A stretch of 64,000 nt of DNA from Virgisporangium aurantiacum (GTDB lineage: Bacteria > Actinomycetota > Actinomycetes > Mycobacteriales > Micromonosporaceae), in the NCBI RefSeq assembly GCF_016863635.1, contig NZ_BOPG01000089.1, forward strand, positions 1 through 64,000. The letters run 5' to 3'. Of this stretch, positions 16,622 to 25,259 are shown in pieces (within the stretch, counting starts at the first letter, position 1; each line of letters opens with the position of its first letter). The notes below the pieces were generated by a model. That model had not been told where the DNA came from and made no database searches. It worked only from the letters and a program-made list of their open reading frames with translations. Both the position numbers and the translations under genes were made by a program.

Positions 16622-17569
16622 ATGGTGTGGATGACCTGGCGGCAACACCGGATCGAGCTGATTGCCGCCGTCACCTTGTTCGTACTCGTCTCAGCCGGGC
16701 TACTCATCAGCGGCCTGTCGATGCACGCCGCGTACCGCACCGAAGGCATCGAAGGCTGCCTCGCCGACACGCAGCGCGGTGCCTGCGGGCAGATCATCAC
16801 CAGCTTCCGGGACCGGTACGTCGGCTGGGGTGACACACTCACGCTGCTGAACCTGCTGCCGGCACTCGCCGGCGTGTTCATCGGCGCACCGCTGCTGTCG
16901 CGCGAACTCGAGCACGGAACGTGGAAACTGGTCTTCGTCCAGTCGGTCACCCGCATTCGCTGGCTGACCATCAAGATCGCGTTGGTCGGTGGCGCGGTCA
17001 TCGTCATCGCCGCCGCGTTTGCGGCCATGCTCACGTGGTGGCGGCAGCCGCTCGACGCGGTTGGCGGTCGGATCGACCCGGCGGCATTCAACTTCGAGGG
17101 CCTGTCTCTCGCCGCCGCCGCCCTCTTCGGCTTCGCCGTCGGCACATTCATCGGCGTTGTCCTGCGACGCATGATCGCCGCGATGGCTGTCACCCTCCTC
17201 GTCTACTTCGCAATCCGTACTCCCGTCGAACAACTCCTCCGACCGCGCTACCAGGACCCGTTGGTGCGGACGTTCGACATCAACTCGCCGCCGGTCGCCA
17301 ACCAGGACTGGATTCTCGGCCAGGGCTGGATGGACAGTACGGGCCACCGGCTCTCCACCGCCGAACAACTGGCTTACCTACGCGGGGTCCGCGAAGACCG
17401 CAACGACTTCGATCAGTACATGCTCGACCAGGGCTTCCGGCCGTTCGTCGAATACCATCCCAACGGCCGGTTCTGGACCTTCCAGTTCATCGAGGCAGGG
17501 CTGCTCGTCGCCCTGGCCGCCCTGTTCATCGCGGCAGCGGTTCTGCTGATTCGCCGTCGCACGACCTGA
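16622..17569 (+). CDS. ABC-2-type transporter permease
   Basis: A 315-residue membrane protein with about six transmembrane segments: one near the N-terminus (ELIAAVTLFVLVSAGLLISG), an extracytoplasmic loop with three cysteines, a central group, and a last segment before RRRTT. The motif LLSRELEHGTWKLVFVQSV is typical of ABC-2 permeases. The ATG at 16622 is 2 bases after the ATPase stop. It is the last gene of the gntR operon and converges with the P450 gene. Confidence 0.9.
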   Translation: MVWMTWRQHRIELIAAVTLFVLVSAGLLISGLSMHAAYRTEGIEGCLADTQRGACGQIITSFRDRYVGWGDTLTLLNLLPALAGVFIGAPLLSRELEHGTWKLVFVQSVTRIRWLTIKIALVGGAVIVIAAAFAAMLTWWRQPLDAVGGRIDPAAFNFEGLSLAAAALFGFAVGTFIGVVLRRMIAAMAVTLLVYFAIRTPVEQLLRPRYQDPLVRTFDINSPPVANQDWILGQGWMDSTGHRLSTAEQLAYLRGVREDRNDFDQYMLDQGFRPFVEYHPNGRFWTFQFIEAGLLVALAALFIAAAVLLIRRRTT

Positions 17570-17600
17570 CCGCCGTAAGGTCATGTCACGCTGCGGTCAG
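17566..17600. terminator. Possible bidirectional terminator
   Basis: CTGACCGC (17566-17573) pairs with GCGGTCAG (17593-17600) between the convergent permease and P450 ends. No U-tract follows, as is common in actinomycetes. Confidence 0.4.
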
Positions 17601-18764
17601 CCGGACCGGAAGCCGCTCCAGTCCGTTGACGACGACGGACCGCAGCCGTGTCGCGCGGCCGTCCGGTTCGATCCGTGCCACGTGAGCGGCCAGTACCTCG
17701 AACAAGATCCGCAACTCGACGCGGGCCAGGAGGGCGCCGATACAGAGGTGCTCGCCGGAGCCCAGCGAGAGATGGCGGTTCGGGCTGCGCCGCACGTCGA
17801 ACCGGTCCGCCCCGGGAAACACGGCGTCGTCACGGTTCGCCGACGGATTCCAGAGTGTGACGCGGTCACCCGTCGCTATCCGCCGGCCGTCGAGCATGAC
17901 CGGCACGGTCGCGGTGCGCATGATGTGGGTCGCCGGGGAGGTCCAGCGCAGCACCTCCTCGACGGCACCGCGCACCAGCCCCGGTTCGTCGCGCAGCAGC
18001 TGCCATTGGGCCGGGTGGTCCATCAGGGCGAGCATGCCGCCCGCGGCGGCCAACCGGACGTTCTCGGTTCCGCCCACGATGAGGTTGTCGCAGTTGAGAA
18101 GCACCTCGTCCAGGCTCAACCGGCGACCACCGACCATTGCGGTGACCAGCGCACTGACCAGGTCGTCGCCGGGGCGGCGGGTACGGTCGGCGACGAGGGC
18201 CTCGAAGTACTGAAGGATCTCGAAGTGGGCCGTGCTACGGTCCTCGGCCCTGCCGGCTCCGAAGGCGCGGCTGGTCATCGCGAACATCGCCTCGTGATCC
18301 GAATCCGGTACGCCCATGAGCGTGCATATGACCTGCAACGGCAGCCGGGCCGCGACGTCGAAGACGAAATCGCAGGATCCCCGCTCAACCGCGTCACGCA
18401 CGATCCGCGCGGCCGCCGACCGCATGGGCGGCTCCATCGCGCGTACCGATGTCGTGGCGAACCACCTGTCGACAACGGCGCGGAGCTCGCCGTGCCGGGG
18501 CGGGTCGGTCAGCGCGAGGGTGCGCCCGCCACCCGGATCGCGACCATGCGACTCGGGGCGCAACAGAATGCCGGCCGCCGAGCTGAAACGCGCGTGGTCG
18601 CGATACACGGCGCGGACGTTGTCGTAGGTGGTGACGGCCCAGAACCCCGGTAGGTGCGTAGGCGGATGCCAGTGCACCGGATCGTGAACGCGTAACCAGC
18701 GCCAGACCGCGTGCGGATCGCCGTGCTCGTACAGGTCGGGATCGACGAGATTGATGCCGTCCAT
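17586..18764 (-). CDS. Cytochrome P450
   Basis: A 392-residue bacterial P450. The K-helix ExxR is in EEVLRWTSP and the heme-binding loop is LSLGSGEHLCIG, with leucine where phenylalanine is usual. The I-helix reads IVGGTENVR: the acid is present, but the normally conserved threonine is replaced by asparagine. P450s acting on carrier-bound amino acids often have altered I-helices, so such a role is possible. I chose the ATG at 18764 (GGGCGG upstream); the longer frame adds no family sequence. It lies 40 bases after the VioD-like gene and shares its promoter. A redox partner gene is not in the window. Confidence 0.9.
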   Translation of the reverse strand: MDGINLVDPDLYEHGDPHAVWRWLRVHDPVHWHPPTHLPGFWAVTTYDNVRAVYRDHARFSSAAGILLRPESHGRDPGGGRTLALTDPPRHGELRAVVDRWFATTSVRAMEPPMRSAAARIVRDAVERGSCDFVFDVAARLPLQVICTLMGVPDSDHEAMFAMTSRAFGAGRAEDRSTAHFEILQYFEALVADRTRRPGDDLVSALVTAMVGGRRLSLDEVLLNCDNLIVGGTENVRLAAAGGMLALMDHPAQWQLLRDEPGLVRGAVEEVLRWTSPATHIMRTATVPVMLDGRRIATGDRVTLWNPSANRDDAVFPGADRFDVRRSPNRHLSLGSGEHLCIGALLARVELRILFEVLAAHVARIEPDGRATRLRSVVVNGLERLPVRLTAA

Positions 18765-18804
18765 CTTCACCGCCCAGCCCCGGCGATCCGCATTCCGGTG
18801 CGCT

Positions 18805-19914
18805 TCAGGCCGCCTTGAGCGCTCGTTCGACCAGCGCGAGTCCCTGCTCCAACTCGTCGGTGCGACCGCCGAACCCCAGCCGCACATGCTCGCTCATGCC
18901 GAAGCAGCTACCGGGAACGAGCAGCACACCGTGCTCGTGCAGCAGCCGATCGCAGAACTCGTCCGTCGACGCCATGTCGACCAGGCGGGGAAATGCGATG
19001 ACACCGGCGTCCGGACGTACCCAGGCCAGCCGGTCCTGGTGCACGCCGATCCACTCCTCCAGCAGGCCGAGGTTGCGACGGGCCTGCGCCAGCCTGGGCT
19101 GGAGAAGCGCATCCGCATTCTCCACGGCCCGCAGCGCCACCAACTCCACCAGCGGAGAAAGTGCCAGGGTCGTGTAGTCGCGCACGGTCACGCAGCCGGT
19201 GACGACATCCGGCGGCGCGACGCACCAGCCGACCCGCAGACCGGGCAGCCCGTATGCCTTCGACAGGGTTCCGGTCACGATGGCCCGCTCGTAGCCGGTC
19301 GGCGTCCGGGCCGGCGGAGGATCGGCGTAGGTCAGCTCGTGGAATGCCGCATCCCACAGCAGGTAGGCGCCGACATCGGCGGCCACGTCCGCGATCTCAT
19401 CGGCCATTCCGTCGGCCAGGGAAGCGCCGGTGGGGTTGTGCGGAAAGTTCACGACCACCATGCGGGTCGCCGGCGAGATGAGGGACGCCAGTTCGTCGAC
19501 GTCGGGCCGGAACCCACTCTCGAAGCGAAGCGGCCAGGGCACAAGCCGGCAACCGATGGCCGACGCGATCGAACACAGGGCGTGGTAGGCCGGTTCGACC
19601 ACCACCACCTCGTCTCCGGGTCGCAGCAAAGTTGTCAGGACCGCGAAGAGAATCTCGGTGGACCCGTTCGCCACCATCACACGGGCCGGATCGCCGCCGT
19701 CCCAGCGTCGTGCGATCGCCACGCGCAGCCCGGGGTCACCGCAGGTGGGGCTGTCACGAAAGTCGAGAGCCTCGAAGTGATCCGCCCGAAGCCCGACCAA
19801 CGAACGGACTTCCGTGAAGGTGTACGGCTCGACACCGCTGCTGCTGATGTCGATGTCCGCGGTGAAGTAGTAGTCGCGCAACCAGTCTTCCAACGGCGCA
19901 CGAGGCAACTTCAC
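18805..19914 (-). CDS. VioD-like capreomycidine synthase (PLP, fold type I)
   Basis: A 369-residue aminotransferase-fold enzyme that closely resembles VioD, which dehydrates and cyclises 3-hydroxyarginine to capreomycidine. The N-terminal block LPRAPLEDWLRDYY and the following DISSSGVEPYTF match VioD strongly as I remember it. NFPHNPTGA, DAAFHEL and the PLP lysine in SKAYGLPGLRVGW are present. Together with the VioC-like hydroxylase it forms a complete arginine-to-capreomycidine module. I prefer the GTG at 19914 because GAGGAGG lies 5 bases upstream; the ATG at 19938 is possible but nearly coincides with the predicted transcript start. OrfR of streptothricin has the same function, so a streptolidine-like product is an alternative. 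Confidence 0.87.
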   Translation of the reverse strand: MKLPRAPLEDWLRDYYFTADIDISSSGVEPYTFTEVRSLVGLRADHFEALDFRDSPTCGDPGLRVAIARRWDGGDPARVMVANGSTEILFAVLTTLLRPGDEVVVVEPAYHALCSIASAIGCRLVPWPLRFESGFRPDVDELASLISPATRMVVVNFPHNPTGASLADGMADEIADVAADVGAYLLWDAAFHELTYADPPPARTPTGYERAIVTGTLSKAYGLPGLRVGWCVAPPDVVTGCVTVRDYTTLALSPLVELVALRAVENADALLQPRLAQARRNLGLLEEWIGVHQDRLAWVRPDAGVIAFPRLVDMASTDEFCDRLLHEHGVLLVPGSCFGMSEHVRLGFGGRTDELEQGLALVERALKAA

Positions 19915-19948
19915 GGCGGCCTCCTCGAGGCGATCCATCGATGGGCCA

Positions 19949-19990
19949 AGGGTAGCGTCCGGCCGGCGATTAATCAGCATTTCCTGTTGA
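19949..19990 (-). promoter_or_regulatory. Promoter and operator of the VioD-like gene
   Basis: On minus, CTGATT (19972-19977) and TACCCT (19949-19954) are 17 bases apart. The operator-like CAGC-ATTT-CCTG (19975-19986 on plus) overlaps the -35. The segment repeats the one at 10636-10676 with only a few changes. Confidence 0.62.
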
Positions 19991-20014
19991 GAAGGCAAAA
20001 TCGGTCCGGCTGCG

Positions 20015-20857
20015 TCAATCGCGGGCCCGGCGCCGCCCGGTCCCGCGTCGCGGCCTCGCCTCCTCCAACCGACGAACGTCGTGGAGCTGCACGACCTGAC
20101 CGAAGCGGGCACCCGGCTCGACGCCCAACTCGTCGCGCAGTCTCCTCCGATAGCCGTCGTAGTGCCGGCGCGCGTCGGCGATGTTCCCCTCGGCCAGGTA
20201 GGCCGCGACCAACGTGATGCGTGCGCTCTCACGGAATGGATCGGCACGAACGGCCGCGAGCCCGGTGTCGACCGCCGCCCCGTACCAGCGGGCGGCGACC
20301 AGCCGCTCGCAAAGCGCCTCCAGACAATGCAGGCGCAACTGCCGGTAGCGCTCGCGCTCCTCCTGCAACCACTCCTCGTCTGGCCAGTCGGGCAGCAGGT
20401 CGTCGTCCAGGTTCGTTGACAACGCCGTGCTGAGCTGTGCGTCGCCGCACGGCCGCGAGCGATCCAGGAGCAGTCTCGCGAGATCGTTGAGCCGCTGGGT
20501 GTCGACCGTGGAGTCCCGGTTCAGGTGCAGGTCGGCCGTGCTCGACCCGACCAGGTGGGGGTTGGTCCGTTGGAGCCGGTACAGCACCGACCGCAGATTC
20601 GCGGCCGCGCGGCGCGCCGTGGCATCGGGCCACAGTGTGTGCGCGGCGCGGCGGCGAGACACCGCACCTCCGGCCAGCGCCAGAAGGGCGACCAGACGTT
20701 GGACTCCTGCGCCAGGCGTGGCCTGGTACTCCCCCACCGTCAACTCGAAGCGACCGAGCAACCGGATATTGAACCGACAGCATTGACGCGGCGGATCAAG
20801 CGCCGCGGGCGGCACCGCGCCCAGTTCCGCGTTCCCCCACGCCACATGATCGTTCAT
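20015..20857 (-). CDS. SARP/BTAD-family transcriptional activator
   Basis: A 280-residue cluster-type regulator. An OmpR-like winged helix (FNIRLLGRFELTVGEYQATP to RSVLYRLQRTNP) is followed by a bacterial transcriptional activator domain of helical repeats (WLQEERERYRQLRLHCLEAL, GNIADARRHYDGYRRRLRDE, LGVEPG). There is no NTPase domain, so it is a small SARP. SARPs usually activate the cluster in which they lie by binding direct repeats next to -35 boxes. I chose the ATG at 20857, with a G-rich ribosome site. Its upstream region holds a perfect CAGG-CTTT-CCTG dyad at 21083-21098. Confidence 0.9.
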   Translation of the reverse strand: MNDHVAWGNAELGAVPPAALDPPRQCCRFNIRLLGRFELTVGEYQATPGAGVQRLVALLALAGGAVSRRRAAHTLWPDATARRAAANLRSVLYRLQRTNPHLVGSSTADLHLNRDSTVDTQRLNDLARLLLDRSRPCGDAQLSTALSTNLDDDLLPDWPDEEWLQEERERYRQLRLHCLEALCERLVAARWYGAAVDTGLAAVRADPFRESARITLVAAYLAEGNIADARRHYDGYRRRLRDELGVEPGARFGQVVQLHDVRRLEEARPRRGTGRRRARD

Positions 20858-21291
20858 CCGGGCCCCCGTCGAGATCGGGGCCTGGTCGAGCCCCAGTCGC
20901 CGCCCTCGCCTCGCACGCACCGCTCGTCGACAAATCCACGTGTCGCCGAACGTCTACCGATTGACCCATGTGGACACTCGGCCTGGTGCCCACTTCGCAA
21001 GATGATCAGAACGCACGCGCACGCCGATCATCACGCAACACGCCTCCCGACCGCTGCCGTGGTGATGCGGCCAGGTCGATCGATCAGGCTTTCCTGATGT
21101 TAGCGGCTGACATCACTCGCAGCTACCCCGGATCGATTCGGCAATAGATCCGGCAATCGAGCTGGTCCCCCGCCTGGCCTGGTCCCGAGGAGGCGCCGGC
21201 GCGACGCCGACGTCACGGTGGAGCGACGCCCCGGCGACGCGTCGTACGGCACGCTCTCGACGTACGACTGGGACCAGATTGGAGTGAGGCC
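20858..21291. other. Intergenic region between SARP and dsrE-like genes
   Basis: No supportable gene. It holds the perfect palindrome ATCAGG-CTTT-CCTGAT (21083-21098), the best copy of the cluster operator, and a second dyad TGATGT-N9-ACATCA (21095-21115) overlapping it. Confidence 0.6.
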
Positions 21292-21657
21292 ATGCGGATC
21301 GCCTACGTTTTCGTCACGTCGGGCCACACCGCCAGCTACAAGTTGGGCAAGATGATCCTTCCCCAGCTTGAGGAAGGTAGGCACGGCGTCGAGGTCGTCG
21401 GGATGTTCTTCTTCGACGACAACAACTACGTCCTGCGTCGCGGCGACCCGATCGGCGAGCGCCTGGCCAAGGTCGCGCGCGAGAACAACATGCTCCTGAT
21501 GATGTGCGACCAGTGCGCGCTCGAACGGGGCCTGGCGAAGGGCGAGGCGGGCAACTGCACGGTCGCCGACACGGTCGACGGTGTCACCGTCGGATGCTTC
21601 CCTGACCTCTACGGCGCGCTCGCCGGGAACCCGCCGGACCACGTCATCTCGCTCTAG
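21292..21657 (+). CDS. DsrE/DsrF-like small protein (SaoD-like)
   Basis: A 121-residue DsrE-fold protein: an opening strand MRIAYVFVTSGHTASYKLGK, an FFFDDNNYVLRRGDPIGERL segment, the cysteine pair in CDQCALERGL, and a C-terminal CFPDLYGALAG. DsrE-type proteins handle persulfide sulfur or selenium. It resembles, from memory, the DsrE-related proteins named SaoD, though I am unsure of the name. The ATG at 21292 has GAGTGAGG nearby. It lies at the cluster edge beyond the SARP gene. Co-occurrence with the CCAEP-tail radical SAM protein is suggestive but not proof of a link. Confidence 0.75.
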   Translation: MRIAYVFVTSGHTASYKLGKMILPQLEEGRHGVEVVGMFFFDDNNYVLRRGDPIGERLAKVARENNMLLMMCDQCALERGLAKGEAGNCTVADTVDGVTVGCFPDLYGALAGNPPDHVISL

Positions 21658-22106
21658 CAGAACCACTGTCTCTCATGATCGCGGCGACCGGATCCCCCGG
21701 CCGGTCGCCGCTTGAGCGTGAGGCCAGCGTCCGGCCTCCCCACGCAAGACTCGGTCGGTCCCACAGCACCAGGGATCAGCTCTGCGTTATACGTGCGCCG
21801 CAGTGGCGCCCCGAGAGCAGCAGGAGAACGCAGACTGGCCCCACAGCACCCAGGAGAACGTCATCGGCACCCATTGCGTCAGCGGGTTGCGCTCCTCCGC
21901 CGCCGGCTCCCGCCCAGCGGCACCGCCCGGCGCGATCAGGCGGGGTGGCCCTGTAACGACATGCGGGTAGCCAGGAGCGAAGGGCTCTGCGCCGACACGA
22001 CGTCGGCTAGCCGGCCCCGCCAGGTGCAGCGTCATTCGCGCGGCCCGCCGGTCGCCTGTGGTCGCGGCCGGGCCGGTACCGATCTCCTGACGTCACCGGG
22101 ACTCCC
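21658..22106. other. Intergenic region without recognisable gene
   Basis: I see no gene with start signals here and no clear repeat. It separates the biosynthetic cluster from the M20 peptidase gene. Confidence 0.5.
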
Positions 22107-23243
22107 CTATCGGGCTGGCAGTTCGTGGACCAGCGCGTCCGCGAACGCGCGGACCTGGCCGAGGTCGACCCATTCGTCGACGGCGTGCAGACCACCGCCT
22201 GAAGGACCGCAGATCAGCGTGGGACACACCTGCTGCCACAGCGGCGCCTCCATCCAGTACGGAGCGTCGAACGTCGGACCGGTGCCCAGTCGCGCACCGA
22301 GGGCCGCACCGAGCGTCGGGGCCGGGCCGGCCTCGTCCATCCGCCACCCGTCGCGGGCCGCGACGAGCTCGGCGTCGGCCCGCCAGCGTGGATCGAGCAG
22401 CGCCCGTACCTCGGCGAGCGCGTCCGTGCTGGCCTGCTCCGGGGTGGTGCGCATCTCCACCAGGCACTCGGCGTGGTCCGGTACGACGAACGCCGACGAG
22501 CCGCCACGCACGACCGTCACCATGAGGTCCCCGCCCCGGGTGCGCACCGCCGACGCCCGCTCATCGACGACGTGCAGCAGCCGCCCCAGGTGCGTCACCG
22601 CGTTGACACCGAGCTCGGCCTGCGAGCTGTGCGCAGCCCGCCCGGGGAAGGACACCCGAACCACGGCGAAGCCGCGCAGCGACCGGGCCAGGACCAGGTC
22701 GGTCGGCTCCGCGATCAGGCAGGCGTCGGGCCGCACACCGAGGCCGGGCAGGGCCGCGATCACGGCTTCGCTGCCCACGCTGGCGTCTTCCTCATCGGCG
22801 ACCAGGGCCAGGACCGGCCGCACCGGCGCGCCCGCCGCGACGAGGTGCTCCGCGGCCACGACCAGCGCCGCGACGCCGCCCTTCATGTCCGCCGCGCCCC
22901 GGCCGTACAACCGGTCGTCCTCCACCCGCGGGGTGAACGGATCCGCCATACCCGCAACGCCGACCGTGTCGAGGTGGCCGTTGAGGACCACCGTCGGGAC
23001 CTCGGCGGCCGACGGCGGGACCGCGACGAGGCTCGGCCGCCCCTCCCGGCCCGGGGCCGGCACCACGGTGACCGTGAAGCCCGACCGTGCCAGCCGCGCC
23101 GACAGCCGATCCACGATGCGCCGCTCACCGGCTGCGCCCGCCACGAGTCCCGGGTTCACACTGTCGATCGACACCAGTTCGGCCAACAGCTCTACCGCCC
23201 CCGCGCCGACCTCGCTCAGGTGGGCTCGCTTTTCACCGTTCAT
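22107..23243 (-). CDS. M20-family metallopeptidase (ArgE/DapE type)
   Basis: A 378-residue two-domain zinc hydrolase. Metal ligands are visible in NGHLDTVG, the bridging aspartate in GRGAADMKGG, the catalytic and ligand glutamates in VADEEDAS, and EPTD further on; the dimerisation domain starts near AAHSSQ. Members deacylate N-acyl amino acids (ArgE, DapE, carboxypeptidase G2). The ATG at 23243 is preferred over the upstream extension. It is a single gene bounded by an insertion element on its 5' side. The substrate is unknown; since the neighbouring cluster uses an arginine derivative, N-acyl removal is conceivable but speculative. Confidence 0.87.
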   Translation of the reverse strand: MNGEKRAHLSEVGAGAVELLAELVSIDSVNPGLVAGAAGERRIVDRLSARLARSGFTVTVVPAPGREGRPSLVAVPPSAAEVPTVVLNGHLDTVGVAGMADPFTPRVEDDRLYGRGAADMKGGVAALVVAAEHLVAAGAPVRPVLALVADEEDASVGSEAVIAALPGLGVRPDACLIAEPTDLVLARSLRGFAVVRVSFPGRAAHSSQAELGVNAVTHLGRLLHVVDERASAVRTRGGDLMVTVVRGGSSAFVVPDHAECLVEMRTTPEQASTDALAEVRALLDPRWRADAELVAARDGWRMDEAGPAPTLGAALGARLGTGPTFDAPYWMEAPLWQQVCPTLICGPSGGGLHAVDEWVDLGQVRAFADALVHELPAR

Positions 23244-23359
23244 GAACAAACCTTGCGCGATGACCCACGAACGCACCAGCCCTCTGTGTCAAGATCGAGT
23301 GAGGCAGGATCTTGGCTAGAAATGTTGATCCTTGAGGGCGAGCTGGGAGCTACTCCGCT

Positions 23360-23761
23360 GTGAGTTCTACGAACCAGGTGCCCGATCCGGAAGTCCCGGC
23401 CAGAGCGCAGACCCGGCGTTATTCGGCCGCGTACAAGACGAAGATCCTCGAAGAGTACGAGGCGTTGGACAAGGCCGGGAAGGGTTCGCTGCTACGGCGC
23501 GAGGGCCTCTACACGTCGCTGATCGCAGCGTGGCGGTCCCAGCGTGACCAGGCGGTGAAGGAGGCGTTGGCCCGGCCGGCGGGGCGTCCGCCGGCGGATA
23601 CGCGGGACAAGGAGCTGGCCCGGCTGCGTCAGCGGGTCCTGCATCTTGAGGGCGAGTTGGGCAAGGCCCGGAAAGTCATTGATATTCAGGGAAAACTCTC
23701 GGATCTGTTGGGCGAACTCGCGACCGACAGCCAGCCCAGCGGGAGCGAGCCCACACCGTGA
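23360..23761 (+). CDS. IS3-type transposase OrfA
   Basis: A 133-residue OrfA: the helix-turn-helix region RRYSAAYKTKILEEYEALDK, SLIAAWRSQRD, and a leucine-zipper-like coiled coil from about residue 85 (RDKELARLRQRVLHLEGELG). It starts at GTG 23360 and its stop overlaps the OrfB start by the bases GTGA. OrfA binds the IS ends; here OrfB appears to have its own start as well, so coupling replaces or complements the usual frameshift fusion. Confidence 0.88.
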   Translation: MSSTNQVPDPEVPARAQTRRYSAAYKTKILEEYEALDKAGKGSLLRREGLYTSLIAAWRSQRDQAVKEALARPAGRPPADTRDKELARLRQRVLHLEGELGKARKVIDIQGKLSDLLGELATDSQPSGSEPTP

Positions 23762-24795
23762 CCGACGACGCGATCACGGAGCTGACCCCGGTGCTGGGGT
23801 CGATCCGCAGAGCGTGCAAGGCGGCCGGTCGGCCACAGGCCAACCACTACCGACGTCACCGCCAGTCGCCGCAGCCGCAACGGCCGGTGCGCGAGCGCAG
23901 GCCACAGCCGCGAGCGCTCACCGAGGCCGAGCGGGCCACGGTCCGGTCGGTACTCAACGGTGCCACGTTCGTCGACATGGCCCCGGCCAGCGTCTACCAC
24001 GAGCTCCTCGACGAGGGGGTGCACCTGTGCTCGCCCTCGACCATGTACCGCATCCTGCACGCCCACAACGAGGTGAAGGAACGCCGCCGTCAGGCCGTCC
24101 ATCCGGCCCGGGTGAAGCCTGAACTTGTTGCCACCCAACCGAACCAGTGCTGGTCGTGGGACATCACGAAGCTGCACGGGCCAGCGAAGTGGACCTCGTA
24201 CCACCTGTACGTGATCATCGACATCTACTCGCGGTACGTCGTGGGATGGCTGATCGCCGAGACCGAGTCGAAGGTGCTGGCCGAGAAGCTCCTCGCCGAC
24301 ACGATCGCCAAGCAGAACATCGACCGCGATCAGCTGACCATCCACGCCGACAACGGTTCGTCCATGGCGTCCAAGCCGGTCGCGTTCCTCCTGGCCGACC
24401 TCGGGGTCACCAAGTCGCACTCCCGACCGCATACGAGCAATGACAACCCCTTTAGCGAGGCGCAGTTCCGAACTCTCAAGTACCGGCCCGACTTTCCCGA
24501 CACGTTCGGCTCCATCGCTGACGCACGAGCGTTCTGCCAACGATTCTTCGCCTGGTACAACGCCGAGCACTACCACTCCGGTATCGCCTGGCTGCATCCG
24601 ATCGACGTCCACCACGGACGAGCCGAAACGGTCCGCGCAGCCCGCGCCGAGGTCCTCACCGCCGCCTACGCCCGCAACCCCGACCGGTTCGTCAACAAGC
24701 CACCCGAGCCCGTCGCGCTACCCACCGCCGTCTGGATCAACCAACCGCCCGAACAGAACAGGAACTGCCAGACGGCTCAGCCAATGAATCCCTGA
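23758..24795 (+). CDS. IS3-type transposase OrfB (DDE integrase core)
   Basis: A 345-residue rve-domain transposase. The DDE residues appear in SWDITK, HADNGS and NPFSEAQFRTLKY. All parts of the core are present in one frame, so it is probably active. The GTG start at 23758 overlaps the stop of OrfA. Confidence 0.9.
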   Translation: MTDDAITELTPVLGSIRRACKAAGRPQANHYRRHRQSPQPQRPVRERRPQPRALTEAERATVRSVLNGATFVDMAPASVYHELLDEGVHLCSPSTMYRILHAHNEVKERRRQAVHPARVKPELVATQPNQCWSWDITKLHGPAKWTSYHLYVIIDIYSRYVVGWLIAETESKVLAEKLLADTIAKQNIDRDQLTIHADNGSSMASKPVAFLLADLGVTKSHSRPHTSNDNPFSEAQFRTLKYRPDFPDTFGSIADARAFCQRFFAWYNAEHYHSGIAWLHPIDVHHGRAETVRAARAEVLTAAYARNPDRFVNKPPEPVALPTAVWINQPPEQNRNCQTAQPMNP

Positions 24796-24824
24796 ACTTC
24801 CTGCCTCAAAAATCTTGACGCGCA

Positions 24825-25259
24825 CCGCAGGGCCGCACAACAACAACAGCGCCGGAGATGACGCCGTGCGCGCAACGTCGTTGCAGGCCCGGACCCTCGA
24901 CGGTGGCGAATCACGGAACAGGGCGCATGCACGATCGTCGCTCGGGCCTTGGCCAAGCGCAGACAAGCGGGGCCAGCCGGGCGCTGGAACGTTGCCTCAG
25001 CCCGACGATTCAGCCAAGATCCTTTGTTGACCACGAGGTATCCGGACGGGGCTGGAGAATCCGTGTACCGCGGTGACCCGCTCGGCCTGGCATTGTGGGC
25101 TGTCGATCAGAAGTCGTGGGCTATCCGCCCGGATGGTCCGGCCCCGATCAGGATGGCCGTCGGCCTCGTGAGCGTCCGCGTACGGACGGCAGGTGCGGAT
25201 GCTTCCTCTGATGTGCAGCGGCCGTCGGCGCATCCGTCGCCCGCGTTGGGGGCGGCCGG
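24825..25259. other. Intergenic region right of the IS3 element
   Basis: No gene can be supported. It lies downstream of the broken cation-efflux gene and may hold further decayed sequence. Confidence 0.4.

Larger units (their letters stand above)
23285..24824 (+). mobile_element. IS3-type insertion sequence, apparently intact
   Basis: About 1.54 kb bounded by imperfect inverted repeats: GTCAAGATCGAGTGAGGCAGG at the left and the complement of GTCAAGATTTTTGAGGCAGG at the right, differing by a one-base gap and a few bases. It carries two consecutive plus-strand genes with a complete DDE enzyme. The exact outer bases are uncertain by two or three positions and no target duplication could be assigned. 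Confidence 0.8.
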
